From Mitsuaria sp. PDC51 (GTDB lineage: Bacteria > Pseudomonadota > Gammaproteobacteria > Burkholderiales > Burkholderiaceae_C), in assembly GCF_900113225.1 (NCBI RefSeq), contig NZ_FOZE01000001.1:2480001-2544000 (forward strand): a stretch of DNA of 64,000 bases, written 5' to 3'. Below, piece after piece: positions 57,214 through 64,000 of this stretch; the stretch's first letter is position 1, and each line of letters opens with the position of its first letter. Under the pieces are notes generated by a model. The model worked only from the letters and a program-made list of their open reading frames with translations. It searched no databases and was not told the DNA's origin. Both the position numbers and the translations under genes were made by a program.

Positions 57214-57390
57214 GGCCCTCTCCTTGCTAAGTGAGCTGCCCACTCTAAGAAGACGGCCCGTGCAACTCCATGGCCCTCATGTGTCGAGATCGCCCCAAGC
57301 CGACTTCGACAAGGCAGCGCACTGCCTCCGATGCGGGGCAGCGCGCCGCCACCCGGGTCGTCTCCCGACGCCCGGGTCGGAGCGCCCGCC

Positions 57391-60300
57391 TCAGGAAGCC
57401 ACCGGGTCCCGCGTCGGACCCTGATCAGGCAGCGCAGACGCCTGCATCAACACCGGCTCATCGCGCCGGTAGGCCCACCGGTACAGCACCGGCAGCACCA
57501 GCAGGGTCAGCGCCGTCGACGACAGGATGCCGCCGATCACCACCGTCGCCAGCGGCCGCTGCACCTCCGCCCCGGTGCCCGTGGCCAGCGCCATCGGCAC
57601 GAAGCCCAGCGAGGCCACCAGCGCCGTCATCAGCACCGGCCGCAGGCGCGTCAACGCGCCCTCGTGGATGGCCACGTCCAGCGACCGGCCCTGCTCCCGC
57701 AACTGCCGGATGAAGGCGATCATCACCAGCCCGTTGAGCACCGCCACGCCGCTGAGCGCGATGAAGCCCACCGCCGCCGAGATCGACAGCGGGATCCCCC
57801 GCAACCACAGCGCCAGCACGCCCCCGGTCAGCGCGAAGGGAATGCCCGAGAACACCAGCAGGCCGTCGCGCGCGTTGCCGAACATCGCGAACAGCAAGGC
57901 GAAGACCAGCCCCAGCGCCACCGGCACCACCACGCGCAGGCGCTCGCTGGCGGACTGCAGGTTCTCGAACTGCCCGCCCCAGCCGAGCCAGTAGCCGGAC
58001 GGCAGCACCACCTGCTCGCTCACCGCCCGCTGCGCCTGCACGACGAAGGAACCGAGGTCGCGGCCACGCACATTGGCGCTGACCACCACGCGGCGCTTGC
58101 CGTCCTCGCGGCTGACCTGGTTCGGCCCCGGCGCCAGCGACAACTTCGCCAGCGCCGACAGCGGCAGGAAACGCACCGCGCCGTCCGCGCCCTTGGGCAG
58201 CGGCACCGGCAGCCGCTCGATCGCCGACAGGTCAGTGCGCAGCGCCTCGGGCAGGCGCACCACGACCGGGAAGCGCCGGTCGCCCTCGAACAGCGTCCCC
58301 GCGGTCGCGCCGCCGGTGGCCGTGGCCACCAGCTCCTGCACGTCCAGCAGGTTCAGGCCGTGCCGTGCAACCTGCTCGCGGTCGATGTCCACCGTGAGCA
58401 TCGGCAGGCCGGTCGTCTGCTCGACGTTGACCTGCGTCGCGCCCTCGATCCCGCCCAGCACCGCGGCGATGCGCGCCGCTGCCGCGTCCAGCTGCGCCAT
58501 GTCGTCGCCGAAGACCTTCACCGCCACGTCCGAGCGCACGCCCGAGATCAGCTCGTTGAAACGCAGCTGGATCGGTTGCGAGAACTCGTAGTTCTGCCCC
58601 GGCAGCGTGGCCAGCTCCGCCTGCACGGCTTCGATCAGCGCCTCGCGCGTGCGCCGGGGCTCGGGCCACTGGTCGCGCGGCTTGAGCATCACGTAGGCAT
58701 CGGAGATGTTGGGCGGCATCGGGTCCGCCGCGATCTCGGCCGTGCCGGTGCGCGAGAACACCCGCTCGATCTCCGGGAACTTCTGCTTGAGCCGCGCCTC
58801 CAGCTGCCGCTGCATCGCCACCGATTGCGTCAGGCTGGTGCCCGGCAGCCGCAGCGCCTGCACGGCGAAGTCGCCCTCGTCCAGGCTGGGCACGAACTCG
58901 CTGCCCAGCCGCGTGGCCAGCAGCGCGGACAGCACCACGGCCACGACCGCGCCGGTGATGACCACCGGCCGCGCCGCCATCGCGCGGCCCAGCAGCGGCT
59001 CGTAGGCGCGATGCGCCCAGGCCATCAGGCGGCTCTCCTTCTCCTGGACCTTGTCGCCGATGAACAGCGCCACCGCCGCCGGCACGAAGGTGATCGACAG
59101 GATCATCGCGCCCAGCAGCGCCAGCACCACCGTCACCGCCATCGGATGGAACATGCGGCCCTCCACGCCGGTGAGCGCGAAGATCGGCAGGTACACCACC
59201 ATGATGATCAGCTGCCCGAACAGCAGCGGCCGGCGCGCCTCCTGCGCCGCGGCGAAGACTTCATGGAAGCGCTCGCCGCGCGTCAGCGGCCGGCCCAGCC
59301 GCGCCTGGGCATGCGCCAGCCGCCGCACGCAGTTCTCGACGATCACGACCGCCCCGTCCACGATGATCCCGAAGTCCAGGGCGCCCAGGCTCATCAGGTT
59401 GGCGCTGACCTTCTGGCTGACCATGCCGCTGAAGGTGAACAGCATCGACAGCGGGATGACCATCGCCGTCAGCACCGCCGCGCGCAGGTTGCCCAGGAAC
59501 AGGAACAGCACCGCGATCACCAGCACCGCGCCTTCGACCAGGTTCTTCCTCACCGTGGCGATGGCCTTGTCCACCAGCACCGTGCGGTCGTAGACGGTGA
59601 CCACCTGCACGCCCTTGGGCAGCGTGGTGGCGACCGCCTTCATCTTGCGGTCCACCGCCTGCGCGACGCTGCGGCTGTTCTCGCCGCTCAGCATGAACAC
59701 GGTGCCCAGCACCACCTCGCGGCCGTTGTCGGTCGCGGCGCCGCCGCGCAACTCCTTGCCGATGCCCACCTGCGCCACGTCGCGCACCCGCACCGGCACG
59801 CCGCCCTCGCTGCGCAGCACGACCTGGCCGATGTCGGCCAGGCCGCGCAACTGGCCGGGCGCGCGGATCAGGTACTGCTCGCCGCGCCGCTCGATGTAGC
59901 CCGCGCCGACATTGGCGTTGTTGCGCTCCAGCGCCGCGACCACGTCCGCCAGCGTCAGCCCGTGCGAGGACAGCCGGCCGGGATCGGGCGCGATCTCGAA
60001 CTCCTTCGCGAAGCCGCCGATCGTGTTGACCTCGGTCACGCCCGGCACCGTGCGCAGCTGCGGCTTGACGACCCAGTCCTGCAGCTCGCGCAGGTCGGTC
60101 GGCGTGTAGGGCGTGCCATCGGCCTTGCGCGCGCCCTCCTCGGCCTCGAGGGTCCACTGGTAGATCTCGCCCAGGCCGGTGGACACCGGCCCCATCGCCG
60201 GCGCCAGCCCGTCGGGCAGCTGCTCGCGCGCGGCCTGCAGCCGCTCGTTGACCAGCTGCCGCGCGAAATGGATGTCGGTGCCGTCGCGGAAGATCACCGT

Positions 60301-60579
60301 GACCTGCGACAGCCCGTAGCGGGACAGCGAGCGGGTCTGCTTCAGCCCCGGCAGCCCCGCCATCGCGGTCTCCACCGGGAAGGTCACGCGCTGCTCGGTC
60401 TCCAGCGGCGAATAGCCCGGTGCGCCGGTGTTGATCTGCACCTGGACGTTGGTGATGTCGGGCACGGCGTCGATCGGCAGCTTCTGGTAGCTGAAGACCC
60501 CCAGCGCCGCCATGCCCAGCACGGCCAGCAGCACCAGCCAGCGGTGCTCGATGGCGAATCGGATGATGCGTTCGAACAT
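57391..60579 (-). CDS. czcA: Heavy-metal RND efflux pump CzcA
   Basis: 1062 residues, the usual size for HME-RND pumps. Twelve membrane helices and two large periplasmic loops. The proton-relay motif in helix four is D-F-G-I-I-V-D-G-A-V-V-I-V-E-N (two Asp and Glu), characteristic of divalent-cation (Co/Zn/Cd) exporters rather than monovalent Cu/Ag pumps. The start at 60579 begins M-F-E-R-I-I-R-F-A-I-E-H-R. It exports metal ions across the envelope with CzcB and CzcC. It is the last gene of the leftward cluster. The C-terminus ends with a tail of about 30 residues. Confidence 0.93.
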   Translation of the reverse strand: MFERIIRFAIEHRWLVLLAVLGMAALGVFSYQKLPIDAVPDITNVQVQINTGAPGYSPLETEQRVTFPVETAMAGLPGLKQTRSLSRYGLSQVTVIFRDGTDIHFARQLVNERLQAAREQLPDGLAPAMGPVSTGLGEIYQWTLEAEEGARKADGTPYTPTDLRELQDWVVKPQLRTVPGVTEVNTIGGFAKEFEIAPDPGRLSSHGLTLADVVAALERNNANVGAGYIERRGEQYLIRAPGQLRGLADIGQVVLRSEGGVPVRVRDVAQVGIGKELRGGAATDNGREVVLGTVFMLSGENSRSVAQAVDRKMKAVATTLPKGVQVVTVYDRTVLVDKAIATVRKNLVEGAVLVIAVLFLFLGNLRAAVLTAMVIPLSMLFTFSGMVSQKVSANLMSLGALDFGIIVDGAVVIVENCVRRLAHAQARLGRPLTRGERFHEVFAAAQEARRPLLFGQLIIMVVYLPIFALTGVEGRMFHPMAVTVVLALLGAMILSITFVPAAVALFIGDKVQEKESRLMAWAHRAYEPLLGRAMAARPVVITGAVVAVVLSALLATRLGSEFVPSLDEGDFAVQALRLPGTSLTQSVAMQRQLEARLKQKFPEIERVFSRTGTAEIAADPMPPNISDAYVMLKPRDQWPEPRRTREALIEAVQAELATLPGQNYEFSQPIQLRFNELISGVRSDVAVKVFGDDMAQLDAAAARIAAVLGGIEGATQVNVEQTTGLPMLTVDIDREQVARHGLNLLDVQELVATATGGATAGTLFEGDRRFPVVVRLPEALRTDLSAIERLPVPLPKGADGAVRFLPLSALAKLSLAPGPNQVSREDGKRRVVVSANVRGRDLGSFVVQAQRAVSEQVVLPSGYWLGWGGQFENLQSASERLRVVVPVALGLVFALLFAMFGNARDGLLVFSGIPFALTGGVLALWLRGIPLSISAAVGFIALSGVAVLNGLVMIAFIRQLREQGRSLDVAIHEGALTRLRPVLMTALVASLGFVPMALATGTGAEVQRPLATVVIGGILSSTALTLLVLPVLYRWAYRRDEPVLMQASALPDQGPTRDPVAS

Positions 60580-60589
60580 GCCGCCTCCG

Positions 60590-61876
60590 TCAGTGCGAAT
60601 GGGTCGCCGAGCCCTTGCCGGCCTCGGACTTGATGACGAAGGCATTGCGCGTCGCGACCCGTGTGCCGGGCTTCAGGCCCTCGAGGACCTCGGTGCGCTG
60701 CCCATCGGTGCGACCGGTCTTCACCGGCTGCGCGGCGAAGCCCTCGGCCACCCGCACGAAGACGACCGGCCGGTCCTCGACGATCTGCACCGCCTCCGCC
60801 GGCACGGTCACCGGCGCCGACGTCTCGCCGGTCACCAGCTCCACGTCGACGAACAAGCCGGGTCGCCAGGCGCCGTCCGGGTTCGACAAGGCGATCCGCG
60901 CCTGCGCCGTGCGGGTCTGCCCGCCGATCAGCGCGCCGACGTAGGTGACCGTGCCCGGCGCCGACTGCTCGAAGGCGGTGGCGCGCACCACCGCGCGCGC
61001 GCCCACGCGCACCTTGGCCAGGTCGGCGGCGGGCACGTCGATCCGCGCCCAGACGGTGCGCAGGTCCGACAGCACGAAGGCGCTGGCGTCCTCCTTGACC
61101 TGCTCGCCCAGCGCGAGGTGCTTCTCGACGACGACGCCATCGAAAGGCGCGCGCAATTCGAAGCGGTTGAGCGCGCCGCCGGTCGGCGACGCGCCCACGG
61201 CCTGCAGCTTCTGGCGCGCGTTGGCGACCGCGATCTCCGCCTCCCGCAGGGCCTGTTCGGCCACGTCGACGTCCTGGCGGGGCGAGATCTTCTCCTCCCA
61301 CAGCTGGCGTTCGCGCTCGAAGGTCGTGCGCGCCAGCTGCAGCCGTTTCTGCGCGGCGAGCCACTCGCTGCGCTGGTCCGACACCTGCGCGCTGGCGATG
61401 ACCGCCAGCAGCTCGCCCTTGCGCACCGCCTGGCCGAGCGCCGCCGGCACCGCCTCGACGACCCCGGCTACGCGCGGCACCACATGCGCGGTGCGGTCCT
61501 CGTTGAAGCCGATCTCGCCCGGCAGGCGGGTGGTCGCGCGCAGGGTCGCCGGTCCGACGGCCTCGAGCGTGATCGCCGCGGCCTGGACCTGCGCCTCGGT
61601 CATGGCGACGGTCTCGGGCGCTGCGGCCGAGCCCGCATGCCCGTGCTCATCCTTCGCCGCAGCCGGCCGCGCACCCGGCGCCTCGTCATGGCCGTGGTCA
61701 TCGTGTCCGTCCTCGGCGTGCTCGCCTTGGCCCTTGGGCGAGGAAGCGGGCCCCGAGGCCAGGATCGCGGCGCCGCCGCTCAGGCCGATGGCCAGCAGCA
61801 CCGCGATCGCGATCCGTTGCCGCTTCGGCAGCGCGTGGCCCGAGGCGGTCTTGTCGTCTTGCTTGTTGAAATTCAT
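60590..61876 (-). CDS. czcB: CzcB periplasmic adaptor of the metal efflux pump
   Basis: 428 residues: N-terminal membrane anchor or signal, then a His/Asp-rich segment (about 55-85, E-H-A-E-D-G-H-D-D-H-G-H-D) likely to bind metal, then barrel-sandwich and helical hairpin (about 150-260) and beta-barrel domains of RND adaptors. It links CzcA to the outer-membrane channel CzcC. The ATG at 61876 is used; a GTG four codons earlier overlaps the czcC stop, so coupling is likely either way. It ends 10 bases before czcA. Confidence 0.92.
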   Translation of the reverse strand: MNFNKQDDKTASGHALPKRQRIAIAVLLAIGLSGGAAILASGPASSPKGQGEHAEDGHDDHGHDEAPGARPAAAKDEHGHAGSAAAPETVAMTEAQVQAAAITLEAVGPATLRATTRLPGEIGFNEDRTAHVVPRVAGVVEAVPAALGQAVRKGELLAVIASAQVSDQRSEWLAAQKRLQLARTTFERERQLWEEKISPRQDVDVAEQALREAEIAVANARQKLQAVGASPTGGALNRFELRAPFDGVVVEKHLALGEQVKEDASAFVLSDLRTVWARIDVPAADLAKVRVGARAVVRATAFEQSAPGTVTYVGALIGGQTRTAQARIALSNPDGAWRPGLFVDVELVTGETSAPVTVPAEAVQIVEDRPVVFVRVAEGFAAQPVKTGRTDGQRTEVLEGLKPGTRVATRNAFVIKSEAGKGSATHSH

Positions 61877-61884
61877 CGTCGTTC

Positions 61885-63261
61885 TCACGGTTGCTGGGCG
61901 GGGGCGCCGAGGCGCCGGTCGAGTTCAGCCTGGGCGCGGTAGGCCTTGGCCAGCGCGTCCAGGAGCTGCGTCCGCGCCTGCAGCCAGGTGCGCTGCGCGT
62001 CGAGCACGTCCAGGAAGCCGAACTTGCCGAGCTCGAAGCCGCGGCTCGCGGCGGTGTAGGCCTCGCGCGCGCCGGGCAGCACCTCGCGGCGCAGCGCCTG
62101 GACCTCGTCGGCCCGGGCCCGCAGTTCGTCGGCGGCGGCCAGCACCTCGGCCCGCAGGCGCTGCGATTCGGCCTCGGCGCGCTGCTCGGCCGCCTGCCGG
62201 CGCTTGAGGGCCTCGCGTTGCGCGCCCTGGTTGCGATCGAACAGCGGCAGCGGCAGCGACACGCCGATGACGGCCTGGCTGCGGCCGATCTCCTGCGAGC
62301 GCTTCGCGCCCAGGCTCACCGTCAGGTCGGGGATGCGCTGGGTGCGCGCCAGGTCATAGGCAGCCTGGGCCTGCTCGACGTCCAGCCGAGCCCGGCGCAG
62401 CGCCGGCGCATCGGCCAGCCGCCGACCAACCTCGGCCGCGTCGGGCAACGGCGGCAGCGCGTCCGCGCGACCGTCGAGCGCGCCGATCGTGGATTCCTCC
62501 ACGCCGATGGCGGCCGCCAACGCATGCCGCGAAGCGAGCTGCTCGGCCTGCGCCTGGCGCCATTCGATCCGCGCCGTCGACACCGCGACCCGGGCGCGGG
62601 TCTCGTCGATCGGCGACAGCTTGCCGGCCGCCACGCGGCGCGCGGTCGCACCGGCGCCGTCGCCGGCGATGCGCAGCGACTCCTCGGCGCTCTGCAGGCG
62701 CTCCTGGGCCAGCAAGGCGACGAAGAAGGCCTGGACCACCTCGGCGCGCAGCTCGGCGCGCACGGCGTCGAGTTCCGCCTGGGCCAGGTCGCGACCGCGC
62801 CGGGCCCATTCGGTCCGGGCAGCGCGCTGGCCGCCGATCTCCAGCGGCTGGCTCAGCAGGACGGTGACGGTGCGGGTCTCGCGCCGGGTGTCCTCCTGCT
62901 CGAGGCTCAGCGTGGGATTGGGCGGCAAGGCCGCCTGCCGCACCGCGCCGTCGGCGGCCTCGACGTCGAAGGCGGCCGCGCGCAGCCGCGGGTGCGCGCC
63001 CAGGGCGCGCTCGACGGCGGCCTCCAGCGAGAGCGGCTGCGGCGTGTCGGGCCGCGGCGAGGCGACTGGGGGCGGAGCTCCGGCATCGGACGAGCGTCCG
63101 GCGCCGGACGAGGATCCCGCATCGAATGAGCGCCCGGCGACGGGCGAAGACCCCGCATCGGACGAGGGCCCGGCGGTGGCCGGACCGGACGAGGCCCGGC
63201 TCGCCAGGGGAAGAAGGGACAGCAGTGCCGCGCTGCACAGCGGCACCAGGAACTTGCGCAT
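61885..63261 (-). CDS. czcC: CzcC outer-membrane channel of the metal efflux pump
   Basis: 458 residues with a signal peptide (cleavage near S-R-A-S). After it comes a Ser/Gly/Ala-rich segment built of 12-residue repeats (about 35-65), then two TolC-type repeats of coiled coil and barrel strands (L-R-A-E-V-V-Q-A-F-F and L-D-V-E-Q-A-Q-A-A-Y-D-L-A). It forms the exit duct for the Czc pump. Its stop overlaps the czcB start region. It follows czcI with a gap of 135 bases. Confidence 0.9.
   Translation of the reverse strand: MRKFLVPLCSAALLSLLPLASRASSGPATAGPSSDAGSSPVAGRSFDAGSSSGAGRSSDAGAPPPVASPRPDTPQPLSLEAAVERALGAHPRLRAAAFDVEAADGAVRQAALPPNPTLSLEQEDTRRETRTVTVLLSQPLEIGGQRAARTEWARRGRDLAQAELDAVRAELRAEVVQAFFVALLAQERLQSAEESLRIAGDGAGATARRVAAGKLSPIDETRARVAVSTARIEWRQAQAEQLASRHALAAAIGVEESTIGALDGRADALPPLPDAAEVGRRLADAPALRRARLDVEQAQAAYDLARTQRIPDLTVSLGAKRSQEIGRSQAVIGVSLPLPLFDRNQGAQREALKRRQAAEQRAEAESQRLRAEVLAAADELRARADEVQALRREVLPGAREAYTAASRGFELGKFGFLDVLDAQRTWLQARTQLLDALAKAYRAQAELDRRLGAPAQQP
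63083..63190 (-). repeat. Three 36-bp tandem repeats inside czcC
   Basis: Three units begin with GCATCG at 63083, 63119 and 63155, a 36-base period. Each encodes 12 residues, roughly S-S-D-A-G-S-S-x-x-A-G-R on the minus strand. The unit length keeps the frame, so the array lengthens a flexible N-terminal linker just after the signal peptide. Units differ at several positions, so the array is not freshly made. Confidence 0.75.
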
Positions 63262-63396
63262 CGGAGACTCCGGCGTTGCGCCCGCCGCCGCGTGGAGCGG
63301 CGGGCAGGAAAGGGATCAACGGGGAATCGGCGAGCGCCTGAGGCCTCGGCCAGGCCGAGGCGGTCGAGGATCAGGGAATGAGGAGGCGCCCGCCGC

Positions 63397-63777
63397 TCAG
63401 GCGGTGCGCCAATTGGGGCGTTCGCGGCGGTCGGGGCCGCGCGAGGACCAGGACTCGGGCGCGGCGGCGCGAGCGATCGGCCCGTTCACGGCCGGCAGCT
63501 CCAGCGGCGTGCTCGCCACCGGCTGGGTGTGCCCCAGATGGCAGAAGCCGCAATCGTCGTCGACGCAGGGCGTCGGCGGATGGGTGGCCTTGGCGGCGTC
63601 GGCGGATGGGGCCTCCGGCGAGGAGCCGGACCGATGCTCGCCCTCATGACGATGCTCGTGATGCCCGACATGACGGGCGGCGGGATCTTCCTCATGCCCG
63701 CAATAGGTCGCCGCCACCGCCCAGCTCAGCTGGAGCGGCACCAGGATCAGCAGGAAGACGGCGAACCAGCGGCGCAT
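63397..63777 (-). CDS. czcI: CzcI-like small metal-resistance protein
   Basis: 126 residues: signal peptide (L-P-L-Q-L-S-W-A-V-A-A), then Y-C-G-H-E-E-D and a His-rich run H-V-G-H-H-E-H-R-H-E-G-E-H, and later a C-V-D-D-D-C-G-F-C-H cluster. This layout is that of CzcI, which precedes czcCBA in Cupriavidus and is thought to modulate expression or bind metal in the periplasm. It lies directly upstream of czcC on the same strand. The ATG at 63777 is placed at the signal peptide. Confidence 0.8.
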   Translation of the reverse strand: MRRWFAVFLLILVPLQLSWAVAATYCGHEEDPAARHVGHHEHRHEGEHRSGSSPEAPSADAAKATHPPTPCVDDDCGFCHLGHTQPVASTPLELPAVNGPIARAAAPESWSSRGPDRRERPNWRTA

Positions 63778-64000
63778 GGAGCGCGAGTATAGGCGGCCGC
63801 TTCCTCGATCATCTCGTCGACCTGCGTCGCCAGATGCAGGTTGACACGCACGGCGGTCCACTCCTCCCGGCCGCGCGCGAAGGCCCGGCCGTTCGCGGCC
63901 TCCTGGATCGCGTGCTCACCCCAGAGGCCGCGTTCCCCGAAGCCCGGCGCGCCCGAGACGATCGCCGACGCCGCCTCCTGGCTGGCCTCGTCGACGGTCG
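63747..64000 (-). CDS. Unidentified protein, C-terminal part, cut by right edge
   Basis: A minus-strand frame is open from the right edge to a TGA at 63749-63747, giving about 83 residues with a natural composition (T-V-D-E-A-S-Q-E-A-A, G-F-G-E-R-G-L-W-G-E-H-A-I-Q-E-A, V-N-L-H-L-A-T-Q-V-D-E-M-I-E-E). It overlaps the start of czcI by about 30 bases. I do not recognise a family. It would be transcribed toward czcI and could be the first gene of that operon, but the reading frame is not proven. Confidence 0.35.
   Translation of the reverse strand, partial: TVDEASQEAASAIVSGAPGFGERGLWGEHAIQEAANGRAFARGREEWTAVRVNLHLATQVDEMIEEAAAYTRAPCAAGSPSSC

Noticed and set aside
57331-60633. Open plus-strand frame of 1100 codons opposite czcA
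   Set aside because: Shadow of czcA with Arg/His/Gln repeats; czcA is full length with all RND motifs.

Overview
The window is 64 kb of very GC-rich DNA (by eye close to 70% GC). Gene content points to a Burkholderiales betaproteobacterium, most likely of the Roseateles/Mitsuaria/Rubrivivax kind: PEP-CTERM proteins, a czcICBA metal-efflux set, a NorR/flavohaemoglobin pair and a saprophytic plant-polysaccharide locus. The genus is inferred from gene content only. No rRNA, tRNA, CRISPR array, prophage or insertion sequence was seen.

Layout. 0-2.4 kb: start of a norR-like regulator (cut by the left edge), three GT-N7-AC sites, flavohaemoglobin hmp and a crotonase. 2.5-5.8 kb: HU gene, then a leftward PEP-CTERM cassette (PEP-CTERM protein, small companion, zinc metalloprotease). 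6.3-14.1 kb: two alpha/beta hydrolases, an HD/LuxR fusion, a probable small RNA, an MFS exporter and a two-component system (hybrid kinase plus NarL-type regulator).

14.4-25.9 kb and 35.4-56.6 kb form one functional unit for arabinan and L-arabinose. Outer-membrane uptake: TonB-dependent receptor. Surface or periplasmic cleavage: two GH43 endo-arabinanase-like lipoproteins, a secreted GH51, a secreted GH43 and a GH127/146-type beta-L-arabinofuranosidase. Inner-membrane import: a YtfQRT-YjfF type furanose importer and a MalEFGK-type oligosaccharide importer. Cytoplasmic cleavage: a GH51 and two GH43 exo-enzymes. The non-phosphorylating oxidative route is complete: epimerase, L-arabinose 1-dehydrogenase (SDR), lactonase (SMP-30), L-arabonate dehydratase (IlvD/Edd), 2-keto-3-deoxy-L-arabonate dehydratase (DHDPS family) and alpha-ketoglutarate semialdehyde dehydrogenase, ending at 2-oxoglutarate. 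No araBAD isomerase/kinase genes are present. A LysR and a FadR-type GntR regulator lie at the end of the long leftward operon. Three units (receptor, arabonate dehydratase, furanose importer) share a 67-bp promoter architecture with identical internal spacing. The divergent catabolic promoters carry a different, FadR-type palindrome. This suggests a two-regulator circuit.

25.9-35.2 kb interrupts the arabinan unit with mostly unrelated genes: MipA/OmpV porin-like protein, sterol-desaturase-like hydroxylase, a DUF1440-DUF4126 fusion, a MocR regulator facing an AhpD-like gene across an array of eight 8-bp repeats, an HD protein, a serine/threonine dehydratase, an HxlR regulator facing an NmrA-like reductase, and a DUF1801 protein.

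56.6-64 kb: two AbrB/VapB-type antitoxin genes with a 22-codon remnant of a PIN toxin between them, then a leftward cation-efflux cluster czcI-czcC-czcB-czcA and an unidentified gene cut by the right edge.
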